From positions 310,001-374,000 of the forward strand of contig JBAIAC010000154.1 of the NCBI GenBank assembly GCA_037349315.1: DNA of 64,000 nucleotides, in the 5' to 3' direction. Made by a program: the position numbers and the translations under genes. The notes under the pieces are model-generated. The model was not told the origin of the DNA and did not search any database. It worked only from the letters and a program-made list of their open reading frames with translations. Each line of letters begins with the position of its first letter. Position 1 is the stretch's first letter. This DNA comes from Chelydra serpentina. Lineage: Eukaryota; Chordata; Testudines; Chelydridae. Below are positions 28,021 to 38,553 of the stretch, piece after piece.

Positions 28021-28975
28021 GACCCTTAGTCCCCAGGTTTCTCCGAGATGGCTGACCATGTGGTCTCCTCCTGCGCCTGACTAGCCTCTGCCCTGAGAAC
28101 GATGCGTCCAGCTCGCTGTGTGCACAGGTAGGGACAATCTGCTAACCCCGCAGTGTAGACAGTCTGATGTTAACACGGCTCTCGGGCCAGCCCCTCCCTC
28201 CTGCAGGCTGGACGCGTGGGGCGGGGATGGGGAAAGAGGAAATCTTTAACCAGCAACCCGAACCCATTGCTTACCTGGGGCTGCAGCAGAACCACGGTGA
28301 CATGAGAGGTATCCATGGGAACAGCAGAGCCCTCCTTTTAAAACTGATGGGGCCATGCCCCCCCCATTGCTGTGCCCCCCTAGAATTGCCCCGCCTGCTG
28401 GCTAGTCAGGGCAATGTGCTTCCCATAGAAGAGCAGGAACAGGGCTAGAGGAAAGCCAGTCACCATTTTTTGTTTCTCTGATGAAAACTGGCCCAGTCCC
28501 CGCCCCAAACCGAACTTGTCACAAATGATTGTCAACAACTGAATTTTCTGTTTGTGGCTAAGATATTGATTTTTTTAAAAATATTGAAATTGGATTCAGG
28601 ATTGTTGGAAAGCGTTTTTGGCAAACAAAGTTGTTAAAGGACCATTTAAATGGCAACACAGTCCTGCTTCCGTGCTGGGCTCACCCCCCGGCTTGCGGGT
28701 CCAACAGCTGCCGGAGAGGAGGAGATCGGTGAAAGCTGCAGGACCCCCAGATCCATCTCTTGGGGAGCAGAGCGGCAACAGCAGCAGCAAACCCTCAGGT
28801 CCGATCACAGGCCACTGGGCACCACCGCCAGCCCCACGGACCATGGGGAAGTTAGCCCAGCATCTGATCTCAGGGATGGGCACCCACGGCCCCACAGCAG
28901 CTCATCCTGCCCTGCGCAGCTCCCCCTGGATGAGGTGGATCGCTGCCAGCCCGGGGGAGAGACGCTCCCCAGCGA
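28021..28975. other. Spacer, first half duplicated at 45640-46170
   Basis: To about 28555 the sequence is shared with the 45.6-46.2 kb region. From 28556 to 28975 I see no gene or repeat. Confidence 0.55.
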
Positions 28976-29230
28976 GGGTGACCAGATGTCCTGGTTTTAT
29001 AGGGCCACTTCCGCTATTTGGGGCTTTTTCTTATATAGGCACCAATTACCCCCCACCTAGGGTGACCAGACAGCAAGGGTGGAAAATCGGGATGGGGATA
29101 GGGGGGCAATAGGAGCCTATATAAAGAAAAGACCCTAAAACTGGGACTGTCCCTATACAGGTGGGACATCTGGTCACCCCACCACCCCCTGTCCTGGTTT
29201 TTCCCACATGCTCTCTGGTCACCCTGTCCC
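28976..29230. mobile_element. Nested MITE fragments (AGGGTGACCAGA family)
   Basis: AGGGTGACCAGATGTCC at 28976, AGGGTGACCAGACAGC at about 29059, ACATCTGGTCACCC near 29178 and TCTCTGGTCACCCT near 29224 mark at least two overlapping copies, with the interior phrase GGGACTGTCCCTATA kept. Confidence 0.75.
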
Positions 29231-29828
29231 CAGCCCAGCCAGCTGGGGGTGGTAATTCCAGCCGGCCCCTGTTGCTTGGGCTGGCTGCTGAGGAAGTGAC
29301 TTACTTTCATTTTTACTTCCTCAGCATGCAGCCCCCCCCCCCCCCCAGCACCTTACCCAACCCAGCCCTGCCGGAGGGGAGGGGGGAGAGAGGGATGCTC
29401 CGTGGGGGGGAGGGAAAGGGGGGTGCTCTGTGGGGGGGAGAAGAATGGACGTTATGGGGGGCAACAAAGCACACTGCCAGAGCCGCCCAGCCTGCCTCCC
29501 CTCACGCCGGGGGAGAGTCACACTCACAGGTGAGCTCCTCCCCCCCTTCCCAGAGACCCCAGCAGCCAATCCCCTCCCCAGACTGTGCTGCAGGCAGCGC
29601 ATTGGGCTCTCTCTAGGACCCAGCGCTGCTCTGACCTGCCCCACGCCTTCCCGTCCCTCCCGGCTCCCGGCAGAGTGTCGGTGCCCCAGGCATAGCGGTG
29701 CCCTACGTGCCCGTCTGTTCTGCCCATGGCTAAGGACGGCCCTGCCCCCACCTCTCTGGGAGATCTACGGCTCCTTCCGGCAGCTGGGGATGGACCGACA
29801 CGCCCTGAGCAGCTCCAGCTGGTTCACT
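29231..29828. other. GC-rich spacer
   Basis: It contains a C16-type homopolymer near 29330-29346 and G-rich tracts. The open frames are compositional. No gene is recognised. Confidence 0.5.
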
Positions 29829-30078
29829 CTGCCCCACAGGTCACCCCAGCACCCGCTCCCTGCTCTGCCCCACAGGTCACCCCAGCACCCGCTCCCTGCT
29901 CTGCCCCACAGGTCACCCCAGCGCCCGCTCCCTGCTCTGCCCCACAGGTCACCCCAGCACCCGCTCCCTGCTCTGCCCCACAGGTCACCCCAGCGCCCGC
30001 TCCCTGCTCTGCCCCACAGGTCACCCCAGCGCCCGCTCCCTGCTCTGCCCCACGGGTCACCCCAGCACCCGCTCCCTG
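29829..30078. repeat. 36-bp minisatellite, ~7 units
   Basis: Units containing CACCCCAGCACCCGCTCCC and TGCTCTGCCCCACAGGT alternate between CAGCACC and CAGCGCC. As 36 is 12 codons, unbroken frames arise on both strands with 12-residue repeats; I do not regard them as genes. Confidence 0.93.
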
Positions 30079-30517
30079 CTCCGGCTCCTCTCACAGAGCC
30101 CAGGGCCAGGCTCCAGCCGCTGTCCAAACCGTCTCCACCAGGGAGATCGTCCCTTCTCCTGCCACCACGACTTCTCCTGACAGCCGCGTCCCACCAGCTC
30201 ACCCAGACAGGGAGGCTTTTCCGTACAGGAGGCAGAGCTCCCTCCGGAGCTGTGGAACTCACTGCCACATGACAGAGGAGCCCACAGGCCGGAACGACAT
30301 GCAAACCTCAGCTCTTTCACGGAGCCATCCTCAGCCAGCGATTCCCCCTCACCGACAGCCCCAGCAAAACCCTTTGAGCCACCAGCCCGCTTCTCCCACG
30401 GCTGGGAGGGACGGCCGGCAGGGCGGCACCAAAGGCCCCAGACAGCCAAGCAGGTGAGGAAGCACCAGGCGTTAAAGCCAGGCCTGCGGCAGCAGCCACA
30501 TCCCCCCCGCTGCCAGT
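30079..30517. other. GC-rich spacer, no gene seen
   Basis: Frames continue from the minisatellite into this stretch without any recognisable domain. Its right end, GCGCCTTACAGAAATGTCGG, matches 11970 and 62655, beside the Arg genes. Confidence 0.5.
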
Positions 30518-30609
30518 GCGCCTTACAGAAATGTCGGCATCCCCTGTCAGCGAGGCAACTGGGCAGGATGTATTGCCCTGGTTAGAAACTGTGGCTAAAA
30601 CACAGGCCT

Positions 30610-30691
30610 CGCTGTGAGCAGGATTCGAACCTGTGCAGGGGAACCCTATTGGATTTCAACTCCAACGCCTTAACCACTCGGCCATCACAGC
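30610..30691 (-). tRNA. tRNA-Ser-TGA: tRNA-Ser (TGA)
   Basis: The acceptor GCTGTGA/TCACAGC, D arm TGGCCGAGTGGTTAAGG, loop GT-TGA-AA and T arm CAGGTTCGAATCCTG are all intact in this 82-nt class II tRNA. It differs from the CGA gene at 8072 mainly by C-to-T in the anticodon and G-to-A in the variable arm. TTTT lies about 10 bases downstream on the minus strand. Confidence 0.92.
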
Positions 30692-31079
30692 TCTGAGTGC
30701 AATAATGCTCCCATGGCAAAGAAACTGGTAAATAATCCCAATGCCTGGGCTTGACGTCACCTGAAATACAGAAATCAAACAGCAAACCCGGCTCCCAAAG
30801 CACAGGGGGGATTTGTGGTTTGTTCTCTTTGCTTAGCCATGTGCAGTAGCACAGAGAGGGCTTTGAAAAGTCTCCCCTCCCACAGAGTGGGAATGGGAAG
30901 GAATTGTTCACTTGAAGCTTGATTTGAATGACGATGTCTGGACCACAGGGCCAGGGACTGACATTTGTTAAAAAAAAACAAGGGACACTAAAACAGGCTA
31001 AGAAAAATGTCTCCTGGAGTCAATAGCTGGACTAGCAGCAGTATTGTGCAGAAGGAAATGTCTCACAAGAGGAGTTAGA

Positions 31080-31150
31080 GCATTGGTGGTTCAGTAGCAG
31101 AAGTCATAGCTACAGCGGGAGGTCTAGGTTTGGTTTCTGGCCAATAGAGG
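31080..31150 (+). pseudogene. tRNA-Gly pseudogene
   Basis: GCATTGGTGGTTCAGTAGC and AGCGGGAGGTCTAGG match the Gly pseudogenes at 7616 and 58260 in opposite orientation. The anticodon arm is scrambled. Confidence 0.7.
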
Positions 31151-31210
31151 GATGAGCCCATTAGACAAACTGGCCAAGTAGTTAAAACAATAGCCTGCTA
31201 ATATTTTGTC

Positions 31211-32865
31211 ATCCTTGTGGGCAGGAGCAGTGGAAGCCCCTAAAAGTGTGGGGTCCACAGGTACCCAAACCATGACCCTGCCCCGAGGTCCCACCCATGT
31301 CCCCTGAACCCCCACCCCAAGACCCAACCCCACACTGCCCCATCTCCACAAGATGCCACCCACCAGTTGCTCGTCTCCACCCTCCCCCACTGTTGCTCAC
31401 CCTTAGGACTGGGAAAGAGTTGGAGGGCATAGTCCCCCTACCTTCAAAAGTTGGGGGCCAGGGCCCCCTGCCTCCCCATTCCAGCACCCGTGCTTCTGGG
31501 CCTCTTTTATTCTTCCCCCAGGTCTCTCAACCAACCATTTTCCTCCTTCAGTTCAGTGAGAGCCCCACACTCTTTACTTCCTACACACACGGAGTCACAT
31601 ACAGACCTTGCAAGGAAAACCTCACCCAGGAGTCAGAAGCACCCGGCGTGATGGAAAACAGAGGGGAACTGACAGTGGGACCCAGAGAGGTTCCCCTGCT
31701 GCCCAGCATCACCAATTGTAGGGAACCAATTGGAATTGCCTTTGGGAACCTGCTTGCCTTTAATGACTCAGGGACACGATCATTATTCCATTTGAGGTAC
31801 AGTTAGAGCATCCACAACCCCTGTGTCAGAGCCACTGAAATCGCTTGGTGCTTATATTTTACCAGCCATAAAAATAAAGGGAGTTTAAATAAATCCCTTT
31901 TCAGAGTCAATTGGGTCTCAGGAATCCTGGGGCTTCTCATTCCTTAGTCTCTGGCACCATCGGGTGCCCATTTCGTTTTACCCCTTTTGATTAAAAGCTT
32001 TAGTTTGCAAAGTAATATCCTGTCCCTGAAGACCCAGGCACGGGGGCTGCATTCATCGTACCTACAGAAAAGGGACTGAGATGTTCCCCAGGCCCCTCTA
32101 TCCCAGCCTGCTTTCTGGGGTGCTGCTGCCCGTGCAGCTCCATCCCAGCCCCCACTTTCTGCACCTCCAGCCAAGCACTTGGATGCAAGCACCTTCCACC
32201 TGGCCACCCCCTGAAAATCCCAGGGGATATAAGGTGGGAGAGGATGAACACTAGAGAGAGCTGGGGGCCTCCTAATCTCCTCCCCTTTCCACCAGCATCA
32301 GCCAACGCAAACCCGGTGCTGCACCCAGTGGGCTCAAGATAAATACGGCCAGATCGGAAGAGTCGGTTGCGTTCTTTGTGGCTGCCCTGCCGTTCCCCTC
32401 GGGCCTGCCCTGCCCTCCAGCTCCGCCACGGGCTGAAAACTGAATAACACAAAAGAAGAGCCATAAAAGGCTCCAAAGCCCATCGTGCCCCACCCCCCTT
32501 CCAATACCGGCAGAGAAGCCACACTTCTCCTGACTGGGTAGGGACGTCCTATTGCCCCACGAGAAGGGGAAGGCCATCGTGTTCGGTCTCAGCACCACAC
32601 GTGGAGCAGTGGGCACTACATGGCTGAGGAAATTACCTGCAGCCAAAAGATCGGTCTTGAGCATGACACCCTTCTGGGCTAATGACAAGGTCCCTAACTC
32701 CACCTCTGAGCCGTTCCTGACAGGCCAGCGGCTGCCTCTCCCAGTTCACGTTCCCCACCTCATCACCAACCGAACGCTAGAAGGCCCAGCTCATCAACCT
32801 GCCCACTCCCGCAGCCCTCATCTTCCACCCTGACTGACAGGGAGGAGTATTAAGTCAGCATGCAG
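31211..32865. other. Long spacer, little recognised
   Basis: The part at 32590-32660 matches 25220-25280 and ends in remnants of an iMet pseudogene. Elsewhere there are C-rich and mixed sequences with no tRNA, no coding domain and no repeat I can name. Confidence 0.5.
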
Positions 32866-32985
32866 TGGTTTTCTGTAGACCCAGAAGCCTTTCTTCCTCC
32901 AGACTGTCAGGCCAGTGGGCGTGTGAGGACGTCCCAGGCAGTAAATGGCCCTTCCTAGGAAAGCCCAAGTCCTGAAAAGAAAAGA
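32866..32985 (-). repeat. Conserved Lys-Gln inter-tRNA segment, truncated copy
   Basis: TCTTCCTCCAGACTGTCAGG and CCCTTCCTAGGAAAGCCC match 15130-15260. Only the Lys-proximal part is present; no Gln copy follows. Confidence 0.75.
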
Positions 32986-33062
32986 GTAACGTCAAGGAGG
33001 GGACTGAAGAGCTGACTCCGGAAGCTCTCAGGGGACACCGCAGGGGGAAATGATCTTCCCTA

Positions 33063-33135
33063 CACTTCACCAGGGACTTGAACCCTGGACTCTCAGATTA
33101 ACAGTCTGACGCTCGACCAACTGAGCTCACCAGGC
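33063..33135 (-). tRNA. tRNA-Lys body with anticodon GTT
   Basis: The minus strand reads GCCTGGTGAGCTCAGTTGG, CAGACTGTTAATCTG and CCAGGGTTCAAGTCCC. Anticodon and T stems are perfect and both internal boxes are close to canonical. The anticodon is GTT (Asn) in a Lys-type body, from TTT by one change. The acceptor is damaged (two mismatches, several wobbles). There is no near T4 run. Most likely a pseudogene in spite of its good core. Confidence 0.65.
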
Positions 33136-33339
33136 TCACATAAAGAAAGGGTAAGTTTGGTGCAGAAGAGAAACTCACCAAGAAAAAGAGGGCAGGAAAC
33201 AACAGCTTTCTCCGGCACGCTTCTCAGCTCATTTCCCCACCCGCTGTCCTGCAGGGATTGGGGTGATCCCATTAGCCAAAAGGGGAGCACCTTGCTGGAC
33301 AGATAAGAGACCTGAGAAAAGAAAAACTTCATAGAAAAC

Positions 33340-33516
33340 AAGGGAGAAGGATCGCTTAGTGGTTTGAGCATTTGGCTGCTAAACCCAGGGTTGTGAGTTC
33401 AATCCTTGAGGGGGCCATTAGGGAAATGGGGCAAAAATTGGGGATTGGTCCTGCTTTGAGCTGGGGGTTGGACTAGATGACCTAATAAGGTCCCTTCCAA
33501 CCCTGAGATTATATGA
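33340..33516 (+). mobile_element. CryI-like SINE inserted in a tRNA-Val pseudogene flank
   Basis: It has the same structure as 6780-6956 and ends GAGATTATATGA. The uninterrupted site AAAACTTCATTTTTCTGCC is at 22272; here the SINE separates ACTTCAT from TTCATTTTTCTG, giving a short TTCAT duplication. Confidence 0.9.
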
Positions 33517-33519
33517 TTC

Positions 33520-33577
33520 ATTTTTCTGCCTGGTTTACATGTCAGGCAAATGTGATAACCAGGACACTGCAGAAACT
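33520..33577 (-). pseudogene. tRNA-Val pseudogene, T arm deleted
   Basis: TTTCTGCCTGGTTTACATG joined to TCAGGCAAATGTGATAACC on the plus strand equals the 22280 copy with about 14 bases of T arm and variable loop missing. Confidence 0.7.
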
Positions 33578-33654
33578 CTGCAACAGGGATCTGGCCCTCC
33601 CCTCAGAAAGCAACAGTGACACCGGGTGGCGAAGCTGGAGAAAGTGGTGGCAGC

Positions 33655-33744
33655 TCTTCGGTGGGTCGGCTGGTAGAGCAAAGGTCTGGAGCCGGCGCTC
33701 AGAAAGTCATCCTTACGTCGCCCTTGTGACTCCAGCTTGAAGGG
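33655..33744 (+). pseudogene. Intron-containing tRNA-Tyr pseudogene, copy 2
   Basis: TCTTCGGTGGGTCGGCTGG, GGTCTGGAG at the anticodon position, a roughly 17-nt intron, ATCCTTAC and CCAGCTTGAAGG repeat the plan of 5549-5638 on the other strand. It shares the GGA anticodon and the broken B box, with extra changes in the anticodon stem. Confidence 0.65.
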
Positions 33745-33904
33745 GAGCTTCTTTTCTTCCCCTGCTGAGAAAGAGCAAGAGAAGACAGAAAGCTCACATG
33801 GGCCGACTGGGTACACAAGCCGACGCTGCTTTTCCCTGCTGGCGATTGTGAAATAAGGGATTCTGCAAAGCAGAGGAGCAGGGGAAGTTTCCCTGGCAAG
33901 CTGT

Positions 33905-34135
33905 GTGTGTGTGAATCCTTGGCCAGGTCTGCACTACAAAGTTATTTCAGCATCATTATACTCTCTGGCGTGTGGAAAACACACGACGCTCCCTCGGTCA
34001 CCTCCTTTTGGCTGGTGCACACACGGCAATGCCACGTCTGGCGACAAAACTGCCCTGCTTTGGCGACAAAATAAAACCACCTCGACGAGAGGCCTGGAGC
34101 TTTTGGCAGCAAACTGAGAGTGACAAAGTGTCAGT
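33905..34135 (-). repeat. Inverted copy of 181-413
   Basis: CTCCTTTTGGCTGGTGCAC and AGGCCTGGAGCTTTTGGC are reverse complements of the 181-413 segment. Confidence 0.6.
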
Positions 34136-34401
34136 GTAGACGCTGCTGGTCATTATATCCCCAGAACTGGCCTCCGCCAGTATCCCACAATGCCCGCCGG
34201 GAACTCCCTGCCCTGCGATCCTGCTCCAGAGGCTGGGCCCCTCCCCTCTCATCGCTCCGGGAAGTTCTGACGGCTGAGCCTGCTGCTCTGCTCCGGCAGC
34301 AAGGAGCAAATCACTGCCGGGGGATGCTGCTCCCCCGCACGGGGAACGTGGAGGTACCACTGCGCTTTGAGAAAACAGGCCAACCCTGCACACACAGAGC
34401 A
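34136..34401. other. Spacer before the Phe-like pseudogene
   Basis: GTGTAGACGCTGCTGG near 34134 is a turtle MITE-type motif. Nothing else is recognised. Confidence 0.45.
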
Positions 34402-34474
34402 TGCCAAGGCCTGGGATTGAACGAGGAACCTCTAGATCGTCTGTCTAACACTCACCTGACTGAGCTACTTCAGC
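34402..34474 (-). pseudogene. tRNA-Phe-derived pseudogene
   Basis: GCTGAAGTAGCTCAGTC, TTAGACAGACGATCTAG and GTTCAATCCCAGGCC match a Phe body with the anticodon position now GAC. The acceptor GCTGAAG/CCTTGGC pairs only partly. Confidence 0.65.
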
Positions 34475-34659
34475 ACCTTTACAACCTGTTGTTTCTCTGT
34501 CCAGGTTGTTTTTGTCAGTCATGGCCCACAAAAAGGATGCTGGAGACTGGGTGCTGCAGGCAAAGACCCAGCAGAGTGGTGCAGCGGAAGTGTGCTGGGC
34601 CCCTACCCCACAGTCCCAGGGCCTCCACACTTGTTCTCCCTTTCCCTGGGCTTTGGCAT

Positions 34660-36000
34660 CACGAGCCCTAGGGGGGCAACAGAGGAACTTTCATGGGGCA
34701 CCTCAGGCCCTGAGCCTGCCCCCCTGGAGCGAGCCCCATTCAGCCCTAGTCTGCCCCAGCTCTTCCCTAACCTCACCCTCACCCTCAGCCTGGGCCCCTG
34801 GCTCCTGGCCCAGCCTCGTGCCCCTTACCCCGTCTGCTCCCCTCTCCCCAGGAAGCCACAGCGCTACTCCCAGCCCCGGTTCTCGACTGCAGCTTCCGAG
34901 GGGCCGCAGACACGGATAAGAGGGCACAGTGTGAAAAGTTCAGGGATCACTGGATTAGGGTGACGTCCTCAATCACTTCTATGCAGTGCAATAAAAGGTA
35001 TTTCTCACCCACCTCACCCCTCCATCAGGACAGACTAGGTATGTTCTGCCGCCCTTCACTCGGACAGGAAGGAGAATAACATTTCATTCCACTCAATGCT
35101 ACAGTGATTTGTAACCCAACACCAGCCAGAACTGGGCCTTTTGGCAAAGCGGCCCCATCATGCTGCACACCCAGGCCGAGTAGGGGTGTCTGGGCAAACA
35201 CGGTCTGGTCCTGAAGTCTTTCCCCAGCTCATCACTTGATGTGAGTGGGGAGCTCATCCAGACCCTGCTTACACTTAGTATTTAAAAACTCCTGAGTGTC
35301 CCTATCTCTGCTGGCCTTTGATTTCTGCTCCTGTCCCTTCTTTAACAGCTCAGATGAGGTGGCCGAGTGGTTAAGGGGATGGATGCTAATCCATTGTGCT
35401 TTGCACGTGTGCGTTCGAATCCCATCCTCATCGTACACATTTAGCCTTCTCCCCTCCTTTACAAACAACTCTCTTCCCATTTGGTACAATGGCAGACCAA
35501 GCCATGTTGCTTCCTGGAAACACAAACCTTCTCAGGAACTCAGACCTCCGTTACTTTAAATAAATTACGTCTAAGTCCCAAGTTTGTAAAATAGTTCTCT
35601 AGTTCTGTATGTCTTATTTTTGATCTCAAATGGTAACATCCTCATCATCTCCCCAAACAATCTCCCCCAAATAATTTCCTTTGCACAGATCCATGAACAG
35701 TAAAATCTTTCTGTCTCTCTTGTCTGAGCCAGGGCGTTCAATTCCATTGAAACCTCTCCTGCAGTGACAATGGTCAGGCAGAGAGGACGTGGCACCTTCA
35801 GCCCTGACAGTGAGATATTCGCTCTCCTCTTTCTTCATGCTGCTGTTGTTATTCCGTGAATCATCAAGGATGGAATAAAAACTGAGTTTACTCCAGGGTG
35901 GGGAAAGAAAGGAGCCACCAACCCCCTGGCAAAGCTCAGTGCCCCAGAGAAAACCTGCCCCCTGCTATTGCAATCACTGACGTGCCTGACCTTTTTCGGC
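34660..36000 (+). repeat. Ser-GCT segmental duplication, copy A
   Basis: It recurs in the same orientation at 52080-53460. Shared landmarks are GAGCCCCATTCAGCCCT or close variants, GGTGACGTCCTCAATCAC, the Ser tRNA, and GCATGCTGCTGTTG-like sequence near the end. Copy B has a CR1 end inserted at 53030; here the empty site GAACAGTAAAATCTTTC is at about 35696. Confidence 0.9.
35353..35433 (+). tRNA. tRNA-Ser-GCT: tRNA-Ser (GCT), anticodon arm one base short
   Basis: The acceptor GATGAGG/CCTCATC is perfect and the D and long variable arms are normal. The anticodon arm reads ATGGA-T-GCT-AA-TCCAT, so the loop is six bases, not seven. The T stem has a C-C mismatch (GTGCG/CCCAT). Length is 81 nt. No T4 run is nearby. 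Probably impaired. Confidence 0.75.
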
Positions 36001-37361
36001 ACCTACAGGAGACTTTTTTGGGGCAGGGACCATAATACGTCCTGCTCCATTCGTCATTTCATAGGGTGGTTTAGGATTTTCAGTCTCAGAGACGGTGCAC
36101 AAAGCAGGACTCCACCCTTCAGATAATTGAAGCAGATATTTATGAAGTCATTGGGAGGTGAACTGTCTCCAATTCAACAGGTTAATCATTAATATTTGGA
36201 GCATTTTCTTGCCAGGCTGTATTAGGAGGAGAACATCACCAGACGGACATTTCAATTGTTTTATTTCACTAAAACAACAATGTTAAGTATTCTGGATTTT
36301 TTCTTCAACAGCAAACATAATCGTTTAACAAAAAAGCATCTGTCCCTCGCTTCTCACATTTATCTCCAGACTTCTTCTCCTTGTCCAGATCTATTCTGCC
36401 CCCAACAATCTTCTATTCCTTGAACTTTTTGAAACTTTTCACTGTTAAAGAGAGGTAAGGGATTGACTCCGTGTACACAAATTTGCAGAAATGGAGTTGA
36501 GATCTGTTATTTCTCACCTCTATATATTATTTAATGTATTTGTTTATTTATGTATTTATTTATTTATTTAAACAAACATTTTTGCTGTTAACAAACATGT
36601 AACCCCTGGAGACACAAATCCAGTTTGAGAACTGCAAAACTAAGCATCTCTGATGGTATCTTCTAGACTGAGCACTGAGTCCCTTTGGGTAGATAGAAAG
36701 ATTAACCTCAATAATCTATACAGAAGCCTGTGGAACCCCATAAGATTGGGTCCCTAATCCATGAACTATTAGAACTCCTTTACAAAACTTTTCTTAAACA
36801 TTACATGACTATATTGTCTCATACTATAGAATTAGAATGTATAATCCCTATTCCATGATGAGATATAACACATATTAATTAAAACCAACTCTAGATAGGT
36901 TTTTTCCTCAAAAATCCGATTTAAATTTTAAAAAATCAATTTTTTGATTTTTTTAAAAAATTCATTGATTTTTATCCATGCTGACAGTGGGGCATGGTCA
37001 GGTGTGGGGGAAGGGTTGGTTCCCAGCTGGAGCGAGGCAGGGGCCAGAGACAAGAGCAGAGCTGGAGTGAGGCAAAGTGCAGGAGGTCAGACTAGATTAT
37101 CACGCTGGTCCCTTCTGACCTTAAAGGTTCTGAGTCTAACAGGGAGAGGGAAGGAAAGGAAATGTTTTTAAAAAATAAACCAAACATTGTAATACAAAGG
37201 GTGACTCCAACAGCTCACTGTATAGTCCCGCCTCTTTCTTCCTCCACTGGGTGTTTAATGACCTGCTGCGATTTGGGACATTAATTCTCTCATTCCATTG
37301 ATAAACTGATACAACATCCCTGAAATTAAACCAATTCCCAGCCAGGAAAACCTCACACCCC
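35434..37361. other. Spacer, AT-rich in its second half
   Basis: To about 36000 it belongs to the Ser-GCT duplication. At 36030-36100 a short segment is the inverse of 15930-16000. An ATTT/ATTTA simple repeat lies at 36535-36572 and an AAAAATC/GATTT-rich tract at 36905-36975. A CR1 tail fragment (GGAGGTCAGACTAGATTATC) is at 37078-37135. No gene is seen. Confidence 0.55.
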
Positions 37362-37433
37362 TGCATTGGCTGGGAATCGAACCGAGGTCAACTGCTTGGA
37401 GAGAAGCTCTGCTCACCACTATACCACCAACGC
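37362..37433 (-). tRNA. tRNA-Gly-TCC: tRNA-Gly (TCC), slightly damaged
   Basis: GCGTTGGTGGTATAGTGG, anticodon loop TC-TCC-AA and TCGGTTCGATTCCCAG identify Gly-TCC. The acceptor GCGTTGG/CCAATGC pairs with one wobble. The anticodon stem has one T-C mismatch and the T stem one. TTTT lies about 10 bases downstream on the minus strand. The sister at 56077-56148 is cleaner. Confidence 0.8.
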
Positions 37434-38122
37434 ACCTGGCAAAAGTAATGGTGCTCCATGTTACTGATGCTTGACAAATGACTCACCCCCACAGCGCTCA
37501 GGAGCTGGCTGGGGAGGCCGGAGGCAGCCTGTCAGCTGTGAGCAGAGACAGGTCCCCAGAGTGACTGACAGGTGGGGACCTGGGCTCCACATCCCAGCCT
37601 GAGGTGGCTCCAGCCCCATCTCTGCCCTCAGAGAAGGGAAGTGAAAATCAATGACCCTAATGGCAAACGTGACCCCCGAAGGAAGGAGACAGCTCCTTTG
37701 AACGCACAGTTTGGGTTGTTCCTGCTACGCACTGAGGGTTTGTTGCTGCTGCTGATTCCAGTCCTTGGGCTCTGCCCGGACGAGGAAGGATTCAGGCTGT
37801 CACTCAAGGGAAGCAGGGAGATGATTTTTTTGACGGCTGCCTCGTTTTAAGGGTGTTTGTCGGTCACCTTCTAATCTAGTGGGTGCTGGGTAGACGCAGG
37901 CAGCCCCCGCTCCTAACTCTGCAGTTACTTAGATGCAGACACAACCAGCTCTATGGCTGGTGACCCTACAGAGACTCTGCTGCTGATCATGAACTAGGAG
38001 CACGTCACCTTTGATTCGATTTGATTTTGTCAGAGGTTCCTGCCACCTCCAGGAGAGTTTTCAGTCCCAATGGCAGGCTACTTACCCAATGTAACACAAA
38101 CGAGTCCCTTCCTCCCGAGTGG
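37434..38122. other. Spacer, nothing recognised
   Basis: Mixed-composition sequence without tRNA, repeat or coding evidence, ending at a SINE. Confidence 0.5.
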
Positions 38123-38298
38123 AGGGGAGGGATAGCTCAGTGGTTTGAGCATTGGCCTGCTAAACCCAGTGTTGTGAGTTCAATCCTTGAGGGGGCCATT
38201 TAGGGATCTGGGGCAAAAATTGGGGATTGGTCCTGCTTTGAGCAGGGGGTTGGACTAGATGACCTCCTAAGGTCCCTTCCAACCCTGAGATTCTATGA
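38123..38298 (+). mobile_element. CryI-like SINE, well preserved
   Basis: The A box TAGCTCAGTGGT, the B box region GTTGTGAGTTCAATCC, GGGCAAAAATTGGGGATTGG and the end TGAGATTCTATGA are the closest to a consensus of the four copies. Confidence 0.92.
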
Positions 38299-38553
38299 TG
38301 TGGGTCTTCTTCTTCTGCACATTGTAGCCCATGTGCCTTCATATTATACCTTTGTTTAATTGATGAAAACATAAACTAGACACTTGGAGGATTGGAACTG
38401 ATTTCAGCTGAGGGACGTGTTTGCTGGGTTTTTATGCATTTGCACAGGAAAACGTTGAGTGTTTCCATTCATTTCAGTCATCCCTATTCAATGGAATCCT
38501 GAACATAATAGAAAGAGATACGCAATTATTTTTGTTAAAGGAACACATTTGTA
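38299..38553. other. Spacer into Cys block copy 3
   Basis: From about 38413 the sequence (GACGTGTTTGCTGGG, ACAGGAAAACGTTGAGTG) matches 16527-16668 and is part of the Cys block. Confidence 0.7.

Larger units (their letters stand above)
26280..28560 (-). repeat. Duplicated R1-CR1 block, copy A
   Basis: TA-rich tract, R1 (minus), CR1 3' region (minus) and a further 500 bases, including CGTCCAGCTCGCTGTGTGC, recur in the same order at 43680-46170. Copy B contains a SINE absent here; the empty site TTTGCATTTGCCTC is at about 27812. Confidence 0.9.
30518..31210 (-). repeat. Ser-Gly block, inverted relative of 7540-8220 and 58185-58865
   Basis: It contains the Ser-TGA gene and the Gly pseudogene with the spacing and flanks of the two plus-strand blocks. 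At 30518-30566 a short piece that lies near the Arg gene in the other blocks (11970, 62655) is joined directly to the Ser flank, marking a rearrangement breakpoint at about 30567. Confidence 0.88.

Noticed and set aside
29430..30457. Frames of 243-280 codons rich in Pro/Ala or Ser/Pro
   Set aside because: Driven by a 36-base tandem repeat and GC-rich flanks; no domain, no splice or start context, both strands open.
38123..38200. Possible tRNA with TAGCTCAGTGGT and GTGAGTTCAATCC
   Set aside because: It continues into the CryI SINE body and CR1-like tail, and the same unit recurs at unrelated sites.
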